A stretch of 6,796 nucleotides of DNA from Pseudomonadota bacterium (lineage in GTDB: Bacteria; Pseudomonadota; Gammaproteobacteria; Burkholderiales; SG8-39). Below, in pieces: positions 1 to 6,747 of the stretch; within the stretch, counting starts at the first letter, position 1; each line of letters begins with the position of its first letter. Both the position numbers and the translations under genes were made by a program. The stretch lies in the NCBI GenBank assembly GCA_021825225.1, contig JAKAIH010000152.1, positions 1 to 6,796 on the forward strand, given 5' to 3'. The notes beneath the pieces were generated by a model. The model did not search any database and was not told where the DNA came from. It saw nothing but the letters and a program-made list of their open reading frames with translations.

Positions 1-21
1 TGAGCGCTCGTCACATACAGC

Positions 22-44
22 ATGAGGGGGGTCGCTCCCCTCAT
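22..44 (-). terminator. GC-rich hairpin just downstream of waaA, possible terminator
   Basis: Positions 22-29 (ATGAGGGG) and 37-44 (CCCCTCAT) are perfect inverted repeats of 8 bp around a 7-nt loop. The hairpin lies about 18 bp beyond the waaA stop codon, where a terminator for the waaC-waaA operon would be expected. No T-run follows the stem on either strand, so it is not a canonical intrinsic terminator. It could instead be an mRNA 3' stabilising hairpin or a REP-like element. The rest of positions 1-61 shows nothing recognisable apart from a short palindrome, GAGCGCTC, at 2-9. Confidence 0.4.
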
Positions 45-61
45 ACTCGGCTGATCGTTTC

Positions 62-1324
62 CTAATCCCGTTTTTCGAGCAGGCGCTCGCAGATCGCCAG
101 ATTGCGCGCCGTCGCCCCCTGGTGCGCGCGGCTGAACGCCAGCGCCGCCTGCGACATGCGCGCGAGTGCCGCACTGTCTGCGAAGAGTTGCCCGGCGCGC
201 TCAGCCAGCGTGGCCGCATCGGTAACCTCGAGCGCGGCACCCGCCGCCAGCGCCAGCCTCGACGCTTCGGCGAAATTGTACATATGCGGTCCGAACAGCA
301 ACGGCCGACCCACGGCGCAGGCCTCGATCAGATTCTGTCCGCCGTAAGGCAGCAGGCTGCCACCGATGAAGGCGAGGTCGCAGGCGGCGTAGTAGGCCGC
401 CATTTCGCCCATGCTGTCGCCGAGCAATACCTGGCAATCGGCAGGCACGGCGCGATTGTCGCTGCGGCGCGCGTAAGCCAGCCTGCGCTTTTCGAGCAGT
501 GCCGCGACCGCGTCGAAGCGCTGCGGATGGCGCGGCACCAGCAGCAGCAACAGCCCCTCGACGCGCATGTACGCGAGCGCATCGAGCACCATTTCCTCCT
601 CGCCCTCGCGCGTGCTCGCCGCTAGCCATACCGGTCGGCGGCCTATGCGCCGCTTCAGTTCGGCGCCCAATTCGAGCAGTCGCGGCGCCAGCGCGACATC
701 GAACTTGAGATTGCCCGTAACCTCGACCGCGGGTGCGCCCAGCTGCTGCAGGCGCGCCGCGTCCTCGCGCGTCTGCGCGCTGATCGCGGCCAGGCGGCCC
801 AGCGCGGCACGCGTCAGCGGCGCCGCCAGCGCGTAGCCGCGCGCAGATTTTTCCGACAGGCGCGCATTGGCCAGCAGCAGCGGCACCCCCTGCCGCGCGC
901 AGGCTTCGACCAGGTTGAACCAGATTTCGGTTTCCATGAGAACGCCCAGGCGCGGCCTGAAACGCGCGAGAAAGCGCGCCACCGCGCCCGGATAATCATA
1001 AGGCAGATAGACGATGGTTGCCGCGTCGCCGAACAGCTGCTGCGCCGTCTCGCGCCCGGTGGGCGTCATGTGCGTGAACAGCAGCTCGTGCCCTGGATAA
1101 CGTGCAAGCAGCGCGCGCGCGAGCGGTTCGGCCGCGCGGGTTTCGCCCACCGACACCGCATGCAGCCAGATCACCGGCCGCGCTGGCCTGGCCCGGTACC
1201 AGCCGAAGCGCTCGGCGATGTGCTCGCGATAAGCGCTCTGGCGCCGGCCGCGCCACCAAAGATGGGCGAGCGTCCACGGAAACAGCAGCCACAGCAGCAG
1301 CCGATAGCCTAACTTCCACATCAT
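62..1324 (-). CDS. waaA: 3-deoxy-D-manno-octulosonic acid (Kdo) transferase
   Basis: A 420-residue GT30-family enzyme that transfers Kdo from CMP-Kdo to the lipid A precursor at the cytoplasmic face of the inner membrane, the first step of LPS inner-core assembly. Residues 5-24 form a hydrophobic N-terminal anchor followed by WWRGRR. HAVSVGE at 55-61 carries the Glu that aligns with the catalytic base of the family. TEIWFN lies at 132-137, TGNLKFD at 203-209, PRHPQRF at 264-270, and the nucleotide-binding segment GGSLLPYGGQNLIE at 321-334 with FGPHMYNFAE at 344-353. Length is normal for the family (about 420-430). The open frame runs about 130 codons further upstream, but that part lies inside waaC and resembles no WaaA. 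The start at 1324 is set by a GGGAG ribosome-binding site at 1331-1335, 6 nt upstream. A second ATG follows at once at 1321. The start overlaps the waaC stop as ATGA. Confidence 0.96.
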   Translation of the reverse strand: MMWKLGYRLLLWLLFPWTLAHLWWRGRRQSAYREHIAERFGWYRARPARPVIWLHAVSVGETRAAEPLARALLARYPGHELLFTHMTPTGRETAQQLFGDAATIVYLPYDYPGAVARFLARFRPRLGVLMETEIWFNLVEACARQGVPLLLANARLSEKSARGYALAAPLTRAALGRLAAISAQTREDAARLQQLGAPAVEVTGNLKFDVALAPRLLELGAELKRRIGRRPVWLAASTREGEEEMVLDALAYMRVEGLLLLLVPRHPQRFDAVAALLEKRRLAYARRSDNRAVPADCQVLLGDSMGEMAAYYAACDLAFIGGSLLPYGGQNLIEACAVGRPLLFGPHMYNFAEASRLALAAGAALEVTDAATLAERAGQLFADSAALARMSQAALAFSRAHQGATARNLAICERLLEKRD

Positions 1325-2292
1325 GCGGCGCTCCCGCCGGCCACCTGACGCAAGGCCGCGAGCACCTCGGCCACCTCGGGCACCATTTTCGCTCCGCCCA
1401 GATTGCGTACCGGCGCAGCCTCGCCCGCATACACGCCGGTCAGTCCCGGATGCGTGCCGCAGTAAAGCGCAACCACCGGCCGGCCCAGGGCCGCCGCCAG
1501 GTGGCTCAAGCCGGTATCGACGCCGATCACCGCCTGCGCGCCGGCGAGCACACTGGCCATGCCGGGGATACCCAGCGCAGGCGGCACGATCGCGCCCGGC
1601 AGCGCGCGCGCGATGCGCTCGCTGCGGGCGCGCTCCGGCGCGTCGCCCCAGGGCAGGACCAGACCATAGCCCTGGCGTGCGAGCTCGCCCCCGAGCTGCT
1701 GCCACGCCGCTTCCGGCCACAACTTGTCGGCGCGGCTGGTCGCGTGCAGCAGCACGCAGTAAGGCCTGCCTGCGATCGATCCGGCAGCCGCAGCTGCGGC
1801 GATGCCGTAGTCGAGTGCAGCCGGCAGTTCATAGCCGAGGGCCAGCGCGGCGAGGCGCCGGTTGCGCACCACCGCGTGCAGCTCACGCGGCACCAGATGC
1901 ACGACGTCGTAGAGCTTCGCCGCCAGCGGCTCGCGCGCACTGGTGCCGGCATAGCCGTGGCGCGTGCCCGAGGCGGCCCGCGCCAGCAGCGCGCTTTTGA
2001 TCAGGCCCTGAGTATCGATGATGCAGTCGTAGCGCATGCCCGCGAGCGCATGACGGAACTGGCCGAACTCGCGCCAGTGCGCCGGCTTGAGCACATTGCC
2101 GCGCCAGCGCCGCAGCGCCACCGGAATCGCCCGCCGCACCCCGGGGTGCATGCCGACGATGTCGCGATAGGCTTCCTCCACCACCCAGTCGATGCGCGCG
2201 TCCGGGAAACGCGCGCGGATGTCGCTCACCACCGGCAGGTTGTGCACCACGTCGCCGAGCGAGGACGTCTTGATGAGCAGAATATTGGGCAT
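1321..2292 (-). CDS. waaC: Lipopolysaccharide heptosyltransferase I
   Basis: A 323-residue GT9-family enzyme that transfers L-glycero-D-manno-heptose from its ADP-activated form onto Kdo of the LPS inner core, in the cytoplasm at the inner membrane. The N-terminus MPNILLIKTSSLGDVVHNLP is the classic WaaC signature, with Asp14 at or next to the position of the family's N-terminal catalytic Asp. Other landmarks are IDTQGLIKSALLAR (92-105), LLHATSRADKLWPE (181-194, with the conserved Lys) and the C-terminal ADP-heptose site GVDTGLSHLAAALGRP (257-272) followed by YCGTHPGLTG (277-286). These motifs and the typical length separate it from WaaF. The MPN start is chosen over a 43-residue upstream extension that would cross the promoter region and carries no family similarity. 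No good Shine-Dalgarno sequence is visible before it. It is the first gene of the operon with waaA, joined by an ATGA overlap. Confidence 0.95.
   Translation of the reverse strand: MPNILLIKTSSLGDVVHNLPVVSDIRARFPDARIDWVVEEAYRDIVGMHPGVRRAIPVALRRWRGNVLKPAHWREFGQFRHALAGMRYDCIIDTQGLIKSALLARAASGTRHGYAGTSAREPLAAKLYDVVHLVPRELHAVVRNRRLAALALGYELPAALDYGIAAAAAAGSIAGRPYCVLLHATSRADKLWPEAAWQQLGGELARQGYGLVLPWGDAPERARSERIARALPGAIVPPALGIPGMASVLAGAQAVIGVDTGLSHLAAALGRPVVALYCGTHPGLTGVYAGEAAPVRNLGGAKMVPEVAEVLAALRQVAGGSAA
1331..1335 (-). promoter_or_regulatory. Ribosome binding site of waaA
   Basis: On the minus strand GGGAG lies 6 nt before the ATG at 1324 and 9 nt before the second ATG at 1321. It sits inside the last codons of waaC. 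It supports a start at the ATGATG pair rather than the much longer upstream open frame. Confidence 0.6.
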
Positions 2293-2314
2293 GCGGGAGA
2301 AACGGCGACCGGCC

Positions 2315-2343
2315 TTGTTAGAATAGGCGCGAGGGATTATATG
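2315..2343 (+). promoter_or_regulatory. Candidate plus-strand promoter for asnB operon
   Basis: TTGTTA at 2315-2320 (4 of 6 to TTGACA) is followed after 17 bp by TATATG at 2338-2343 (4 of 6 to TATAAT). It would give a leader of roughly 75 nt before asnB. It overlaps the minus-strand TATAAT box, so the two directions could compete for polymerase. A weaker alternative is TGTAAT at 2372-2377 with GTTCCA 18 bp upstream. Matches are modest and could be chance. Confidence 0.3.
2336..2341 (-). promoter_or_regulatory. Putative -10 box for the waaC-waaA operon
   Basis: The minus strand reads TATAAT, a perfect sigma-70 -10 hexamer, about 44 bp before the waaC start codon. That would give a leader of roughly 37 nt. 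The -35 region is weak: the best candidate is CTGCCG (3 of 6 matches) at a 15-bp spacing. The call rests on the consensus -10 box and its position. Confidence 0.5.
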
Positions 2344-2426
2344 CCGTGTTCCATAGCGGCAGATTTGCGCCTGTAATGCGGGCCATGCTGGGCGTGTTCC
2401 GAATCGATTTGGGATGGACACATTAT

Positions 2427-4292
2427 ATGTGCGGCATTATAGGCATCGCTTCGTCATCGCCCCTGACCGATCGCGGCTGGTTGGCGCAGGGGCGCGACGC
2501 CTTGCGCCACCGCGGCCCGGACGATGCCGGCGAATGGTGGTCGGCGGATGCCTGCGTCGGTCTCGGCCACAGGCGGCTCGCCATCATCGATCTCTCCCCC
2601 GGCGCGCACCAGCCGATGCAGGAGCCGGGCGGCGAGCTGTGCATCGTGTTCAACGGCGAAATCTACAATTACACCGATCTGCGCAAGGAGCTGGCTGCGA
2701 AAGGACACGCCTTTCGCAGCCAAAGCGATACCGAAGTGATACTGGCAGCCTATCGCGCGTGGGGCACGGACTGCCTCGCGCGCCTGAACGGCGCGTTCGC
2801 CTTCGCGCTCTACGATGGCCGGCGGCGGCAATTGTTCCTGGCGCGCGACCGGGCCGGGGAAAAGCCCTTGTTCTATGCGCCGGCCCAGGGCGCGCTGCGC
2901 TTCGCCTCCGAGCTCAAGGGCTTGATGGCCGACCCCGGCATGGCGCGCCGCCTCGATGCGCAGGCGCTGGACTGCTACCTCGCCATGGGCTATGTGCCGG
3001 GGGAGCGCTGCATGCTGCAGGGAGTGAACAAGCTGCCCCCCGCGCATGCGCTGCTGTTCGATCTGCGCAGCGGCCAGTCGCAGCTTTGGCGCTATTGGCA
3101 ATTGCCTGAGCCGGATCCAGCCGCCGCTGCGGCAGACGAGGCCGGGCTGCTCGACGAATTGGAGCGCTTGCTCGAGGACGCGGTGCGCCGGCAGCTCGTG
3201 GCCGACGTGCCCGTGGGCGTCCTGCTCAGCGGCGGCGTGGACTCCAGCCTGATCACGGCCATGGCGGTGCGCGCCGCGCCCAGGGTCAAGACCTTCACCA
3301 TCCGCTTTCCCGGCCACGGCCAGTACGACGAAACCGAACATGCGCGCCTGATCGCGCGGCATTTCGGCACCGAACATGTGGAGCTTGCCGCTGCCGAGTC
3401 CAGCGTCGATCTGCTGCCGCTCCTGGCCCGGGGTTTCGACGAGCCCATGGTGGATTCGTCCATGATCCCCACTTACCTGGTCAGCCGGCTGGTGCGCGAG
3501 CATTGCACCGTCGCGCTGGGCGGCGACGGCGGCGACGAGCTGTTTGCCGGTTATCCCCATTACAACCGGCTGCTGTGGCTGCAGCAAAAATTCGGCGCCG
3601 TTCCGACGCGCCTGCGACTCGCCGCCGCCGACGCGGCGCTGGGCTTGTTGCCGGACGGCGTCAAAGGCCGCAACTGGGTACAGGCGCTGGGAACCGACTT
3701 CGCCACCGGTGTGCCGCTGATATTCTCCCTGTTCGACCGCAGCATGCGGCGGCAGCTGATGGCGCCGCAAGGCGCCTGGGATCTGGCTGCGGAACGCATC
3801 CGCGAAGCGCGCATCCCCAGGTCGGCAGATCTGCTGCAACGGGCCACGCGCATGGATTTCGCGAACTACCTCGCCGAGGACATACTGGTGAAGGTGGACC
3901 GCGCCAGCATGCTCAATTCGCTGGAAGTGCGCGCGCCCCTGCTGGATTACCGCCTGATCGAGTTCGCCTACCGCAAGGTGCCGTCGCGGCTGAAGGCGAC
4001 GGCGCACAGCCGCAAGATTTTGCTGAAAAAGCTGGCCCGGCGCGTCCTGCCGCCCGAATTCGATCAGCAGCGCAAACAGGGATTCTCGATTCCGCTGGCG
4101 CAGTGGTTGCAGTCCGGGCCATGGAGAGCATTTTTTCGCGACACCCTGCTGGGCTCGGACAGCACTTTCTTCAGCCACAGGGCGGTGAGCACGCTGCTGG
4201 CCGGGCAGGCCAAGGGCAGACTGAACAGCGAACGCCTGTTTGCGCTGGTGCTGTTCGAATTGTGGCGGCGCGAATATCGCATCTCAATGTAA
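2427..4292 (+). CDS. asnB: Asparagine synthase (glutamine-hydrolysing) family amidotransferase
   Basis: A 621-residue cytoplasmic AsnB-type enzyme. The N-terminal Ntn glutaminase domain (about 1-210) releases ammonia from glutamine, and the C-terminal synthetase domain (about 240-600) activates a carboxylate with ATP and amidates it. The start is decided by the catalytic nucleophile: processing must expose Cys2 in MCGIIGI, so the ATG at 2427 is used and the upstream in-frame Mets are not. Visible motifs are RHRGPDD (27-33), GHRRLAIIDL (47-56), FNGEIYNY (75-82), SDTEVI (100-105), the PPi-loop SGGVDSS (268-274), GGDGGDELF (365-373), EDILVKVDRASM (484-495) and RKQGFSIPL (549-557). All key residues are present. 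The enzyme may make asparagine, but as first gene of an operon with a glycosyltransferase and a flippase, next to core-LPS genes, it may instead amidate a sugar acid or other glycan precursor, as proposed for similar enzymes in O-antigen and exopolysaccharide clusters. The substrate cannot be read from the sequence. The Shine-Dalgarno match is weak (GGA, 8 nt upstream). Confidence 0.93.
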   Translation: MCGIIGIASSSPLTDRGWLAQGRDALRHRGPDDAGEWWSADACVGLGHRRLAIIDLSPGAHQPMQEPGGELCIVFNGEIYNYTDLRKELAAKGHAFRSQSDTEVILAAYRAWGTDCLARLNGAFAFALYDGRRRQLFLARDRAGEKPLFYAPAQGALRFASELKGLMADPGMARRLDAQALDCYLAMGYVPGERCMLQGVNKLPPAHALLFDLRSGQSQLWRYWQLPEPDPAAAAADEAGLLDELERLLEDAVRRQLVADVPVGVLLSGGVDSSLITAMAVRAAPRVKTFTIRFPGHGQYDETEHARLIARHFGTEHVELAAAESSVDLLPLLARGFDEPMVDSSMIPTYLVSRLVREHCTVALGGDGGDELFAGYPHYNRLLWLQQKFGAVPTRLRLAAADAALGLLPDGVKGRNWVQALGTDFATGVPLIFSLFDRSMRRQLMAPQGAWDLAAERIREARIPRSADLLQRATRMDFANYLAEDILVKVDRASMLNSLEVRAPLLDYRLIEFAYRKVPSRLKATAHSRKILLKKLARRVLPPEFDQQRKQGFSIPLAQWLQSGPWRAFFRDTLLGSDSTFFSHRAVSTLLAGQAKGRLNSERLFALVLFELWRREYRISM

Positions 4293-4302
4293 CATTGGGC
4301 GC

Positions 4303-5100
4303 ATGCACGCCGCTTCTTCAGAATTGTCCCGGAAGGAATCCAGCGCCTTGTCGCGCCATGCGCTGTCCGTAGTCATCATCACCAAGAACGCCGCGACCCA
4401 GCTTGCGGAATGTCTGCAGAGCGCGGCCTTTGCCGACGACATCCTGGTGGTCGACTCCGGCTCCAGCGACGGCACCGCCGCACTCGCGGCGCAGCGCGGC
4501 GCGCGCGTGCTGCAGCAGGAATGGCTGGGCTTCGGCGCGCAGAAGCAGTTCGCCGTGGAAGCGGCGCGCCACGACTGGGTGCTGTGCCTGGACGCCGACG
4601 AACGCGTGAGCACGCCTTTGCGCGCGAGCATCCTGGCGGTGCTGGCCGCACCGCAGGCGCAGGCCTATGCGATGCCGCGCTGCAACCGGTTCATGGGGCG
4701 CTGGCTCAGGCATGGCGAAGGCTATCCCGACTGGAGCCTGCGCCTGTTCGACCGGCGCCATGCGCGCTGGAGCGACGATGCGGTGCACGAAAGAGTGCTC
4801 ACCGACGCGCCGGTGGCGCACCTCGGTGGCGACCTGCTGCACGATACGGCCGAGACCCTGGCCGGCTATCTGGACAAGCAGAACCGTTATACCAGCATGC
4901 AGGCCGAAGCCCTGTTCAAGGCGGGCAAGCGCGCCGGCCTCCCGCAATTGCTGCTGTCGCCCTTGCTGCGCTTCGTCAAATTCTACGTTCTGCGCCTGGG
5001 CTTTCTCGACGGCACACCCGGCCTGGTGCATATCGTCATCGGTTGCTGCAACAGCTTTCACAAGTACGCCAAGCTGATGGCGCTGCAGCGCGGCAACTGA
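4303..5100 (+). CDS. Family 2 glycosyltransferase, WaaE/KdtX-like (LPS core)
   Basis: A 265-residue GT-A glycosyltransferase, probably acting at the cytoplasmic face of the inner membrane on LPS core. LSVVIITKNA (21-30) begins the Rossmann-like fold. DSGSSDGT (51-58) belongs to the nucleotide-sugar site, and LDADE (96-100) contains the metal-binding D-x-D. YPDWSLRLFDR (141-151) and DDAVHE (158-163) fit the acceptor-side motif of the WaaE/KdtX group. The C-terminal part (about 217-262), with LRLGFLDGTPGLVH and FHKYAKL, is hydrophobic and basic and also characteristic of that group. Characterised WaaE enzymes add beta-1,4-glucose to heptose I; that donor and acceptor are assumed here, not shown. 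The gene starts 10 bp after asnB. The ATG at 4303 lacks a clear Shine-Dalgarno sequence; a TTG at 4348 (codon 16) follows GGAAGGAA at a plausible distance and is an alternative start that would lose only a non-conserved leader. Confidence 0.88.
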   Translation: MHAASSELSRKESSALSRHALSVVIITKNAATQLAECLQSAAFADDILVVDSGSSDGTAALAAQRGARVLQQEWLGFGAQKQFAVEAARHDWVLCLDADERVSTPLRASILAVLAAPQAQAYAMPRCNRFMGRWLRHGEGYPDWSLRLFDRRHARWSDDAVHERVLTDAPVAHLGGDLLHDTAETLAGYLDKQNRYTSMQAEALFKAGKRAGLPQLLLSPLLRFVKFYVLRLGFLDGTPGLVHIVIGCCNSFHKYAKLMALQRGN

Positions 5101-5103
5101 GGC

Positions 5104-6405
5104 ATGGCGGCACTCCGCGCAGCTGGCCGGGAGCGTCTCCGCCGACTTTCCAAGGAGGGATTATGGATAGTCCTGGGCCAGGCGGCGGCGGTACTCGGCT
5201 CGCTCGCCGGCGTCAGATTGCTGACGGAACTGCTGGCCCCCTCGGCCTATGGCGAGCTGGCACTGGGCCTGACCGTGGCTGCCCTGGTCAATCAAACGGT
5301 GCTCGGGCCGCTCTCCAACGGGGTCACCCGCTTTTACGCGCCGGCACAGGAGCAAGGCGATCCCCGCGGCTACCTGCTCGCAGTAGGCCGCCTGGTGGCT
5401 GTGGCGACCGCGGTCATCGCGCTCATCGCACTGATTGCGCTGGCCGCACTGCTGCTCGCCGGGCGTGTGCAGTGGATGGCCATCGCCGCCGCCGCGTTGG
5501 CCTTCGCCACGCTCAGCGGCTACAACGCGATACTCAACGGCATCCAGAATGCCGCCCGCCAGCGCGCCATCGTGGCGCTGCACCAGGGAATCGAATCCTG
5601 GGCGCGGTTTCTGGTCGCCGCCGGCTTGCTGCTGTGGCTGGGCGCAAGCAGCACCGTGGCCATGACCGGTTTTGCGCTCGCGGTCGTGCTGGTGCTGTGC
5701 TCCCAAACTGCTTTTTTTCGCAAGATCGCGCATGCGGGCGGCGCCGCGGCAGACCCTGGAAACTGGCAGCGGCAGATCTGGAAATATTCCTGGCCGATCT
5801 CGGTCTTCGGCGCCTTTACCTGGGTGCAGCTCGCCTCGGATCGCTGGGCGCTGGAACTGTTCGCGACGACGCGCGAGGTGGGAACCTTTGCCGCGCTTTT
5901 CCAGCTGGGGTACTACCCGATGGCGATGGCCTCCACCATGGCGACGCAGTTCCTGGCGCCGATCTTCTACCAGCGCGCGGGCGATGCGAGCGATGAGCGG
6001 CGCAACGCGAACGTCAACCGCTTGAGCTGGCGCCTGACCGGACTTGCCCTGGGCACCACGGCCGCGGCCTTCCTGCTGTCGCTGATGTTTCACCGGCATA
6101 TATTCGCGGTTCTGGCAGCGCGCGAATACGCCGGCGTATCCCACCTGTTGCCCTGGATGCTGCTTGCGGGAGGCATATTCGCAGCCGGCCAGACCATTGC
6201 GCTCAACCTGATGAGCCAGATGCGCACGCACACCATGATGACAGCCAAGATCGTCACCGCACTGCTGGGCGTGGCACTCAACTTCGCCGGCGCCTGGTGG
6301 CTGGGCACCGCAGGCATCGTGCTCGCGGCCGTGGCGTTTTCCGTGCTGTATTTCGCCTGGATGTCGGCGCTTGCGCTGCGCCGGCCGCCGCTCTCACTTC
6401 CGTAG
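5104..6405 (+). CDS. Oligosaccharide flippase (Wzx-like, MOP superfamily)
   Basis: A 433-residue polytopic inner-membrane protein with a short basic N-terminus (residues 1-17) and about 12 hydrophobic segments, clearest at roughly 20-40, 52-70, 92-119, 123-143, 165-180, 184-203, 314-331, 348-370, 382-400 and 401-425. The opening LSKEGLWIVLGQ, then LLTELLAPSAYGELALGL, fits the first helices of Wzx/RfbX-type flippases, which move undecaprenyl-linked glycans from the cytoplasmic to the periplasmic face. YNAILNGIQNAARQRA (140-155) resembles the conserved cytoplasmic loop of this family. The start at 5104 lies 3 bp after the previous stop in the same frame (TGA GGC ATG), which implies translational coupling. 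Its GAGG is too close to act as a normal ribosome-binding site. No other good in-frame start exists before the first helix. Its glycan substrate is unknown. The 3' end overlaps the convergent acetyltransferase gene by 12 bp. Confidence 0.85.
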   Translation: MAALRAAGRERLRRLSKEGLWIVLGQAAAVLGSLAGVRLLTELLAPSAYGELALGLTVAALVNQTVLGPLSNGVTRFYAPAQEQGDPRGYLLAVGRLVAVATAVIALIALIALAALLLAGRVQWMAIAAAALAFATLSGYNAILNGIQNAARQRAIVALHQGIESWARFLVAAGLLLWLGASSTVAMTGFALAVVLVLCSQTAFFRKIAHAGGAAADPGNWQRQIWKYSWPISVFGAFTWVQLASDRWALELFATTREVGTFAALFQLGYYPMAMASTMATQFLAPIFYQRAGDASDERRNANVNRLSWRLTGLALGTTAAAFLLSLMFHRHIFAVLAAREYAGVSHLLPWMLLAGGIFAAGQTIALNLMSQMRTHTMMTAKIVTALLGVALNFAGAWWLGTAGIVLAAVAFSVLYFAWMSALALRRPPLSLP

Positions 6406-6747
6406 CGGCGCCGCGGGATTGCCTATGACAGTCGTAAAGGGCGCCACGCTCTTCGTGACCACCGCGCCCATGCCGACCACGGCGCCGCGCCCGATGACGA
6501 TCGGTTTCTCGCGCGTCCCCTGCTTGAGGATGGCGCCGGTCCCGATGTAGGCATAGTCTTCGACCATCACCCCGCCGTTGCAGTGCACGTCCGGCGCGAA
6601 GGTGACGAAATCCCCGATGACGCAATCATGCGCAACATAGGAGTAAATGTTCGCATGGAAATACTTCCCGATTTTTGCATTGGAGGTAATCGTGGTGTAG
6701 GCGCACAGTATGGCGCCTTCACCGATGACGTTTCCATGCATGCGCAC
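6394..6747 (-). CDS. Left-handed beta-helix (hexapeptide) acetyltransferase, NeuD/PglD-like, lacking N-terminal domain
   Basis: A 117-residue protein made of hexapeptide repeats such as VIGEGA, KIGKYF, VIGDFV, YIGTGA and VIGRGA, which fold as a left-handed beta-helix. It ends in GMGAVVTKSVAPFTTVIGNPAAPLRK-type text (positions 92-117), the usual acetyl-CoA-binding tail. His40 in AHDCVIGD matches the catalytic His of NeuD/PglD sugar acetyltransferases, which transfer acetyl from acetyl-CoA to an amino or hydroxyl group of a nucleotide sugar or sialic acid. Family members are usually about 200-220 residues with an N-terminal Rossmann-like sugar-binding domain; only the C-terminal half is seen here. 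An in-frame TGA lies at 6795-6793, so the frame cannot run out of the window. The GTG start at 6747 is arbitrary (ATG at 6741 also possible) and has no Shine-Dalgarno sequence. Readable similarity seems to continue upstream of it (ITARNSVRMHG). The gene may be a frameshifted remnant. GC is much lower than in the neighbours. Confidence 0.72.
   Translation of the reverse strand: MRMHGNVIGEGAILCAYTTITSNAKIGKYFHANIYSYVAHDCVIGDFVTFAPDVHCNGGVMVEDYAYIGTGAILKQGTREKPIVIGRGAVVGMGAVVTKSVAPFTTVIGNPAAPLRK

Noticed and set aside
539..557. CAG-rich short repeat in waaA
   Set aside because: It simply encodes a run of leucines in a hydrophobic strand (LLLLL near residues 258-262). The tract is too short and interrupted to suggest phase variation.
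1325..1720. N-terminal extension of WaaA by about 130 residues
   Set aside because: The extension lies inside waaC, is Arg/Gly/Ala-rich without similarity to any WaaA, and a good ribosome-binding site precedes the internal ATG at 1324.
1102..2376. Open frame of 424 codons on the plus strand, opposite waaA and waaC
   Set aside because: It is antisense to two well-recognised genes. Its product is rich in Arg, Ala, Gln and His, which is typical of a shadow frame in GC-rich DNA, and shows no domain.
2293..2421. N-terminal extension of WaaC by 43 residues
   Set aside because: WaaC proteins start at the conserved segment right after MPN. The extension would occupy the promoter region and nearly reach the divergent asnB start.
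2454..4178. Open frame of 574 codons on the minus strand, opposite asnB
   Set aside because: The sense strand encodes a complete AsnB with all catalytic motifs. The antisense product has low-complexity composition and no recognisable motif.
5712..5718. Run of seven T in the flippase gene
   Set aside because: A possible slippage site, but it encodes Phe-Phe in an intact reading frame and nothing indicates a programmed shift.
4410..5996. Open frame of 528 codons on the plus strand, spanning parts of the glycosyltransferase and flippase genes
   Set aside because: It crosses the boundary of two recognised genes in another frame and is Arg/Gly/Ala-rich. Only the ATG at 5163 with its strong Shine-Dalgarno sequence merited a note.
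5161..6231. Open frame of 356 codons on the minus strand, opposite the flippase
   Set aside because: The composition (Gln, Arg, Gly, His rich) is that of an antisense shadow of a hydrophobic membrane protein. No motif was seen.
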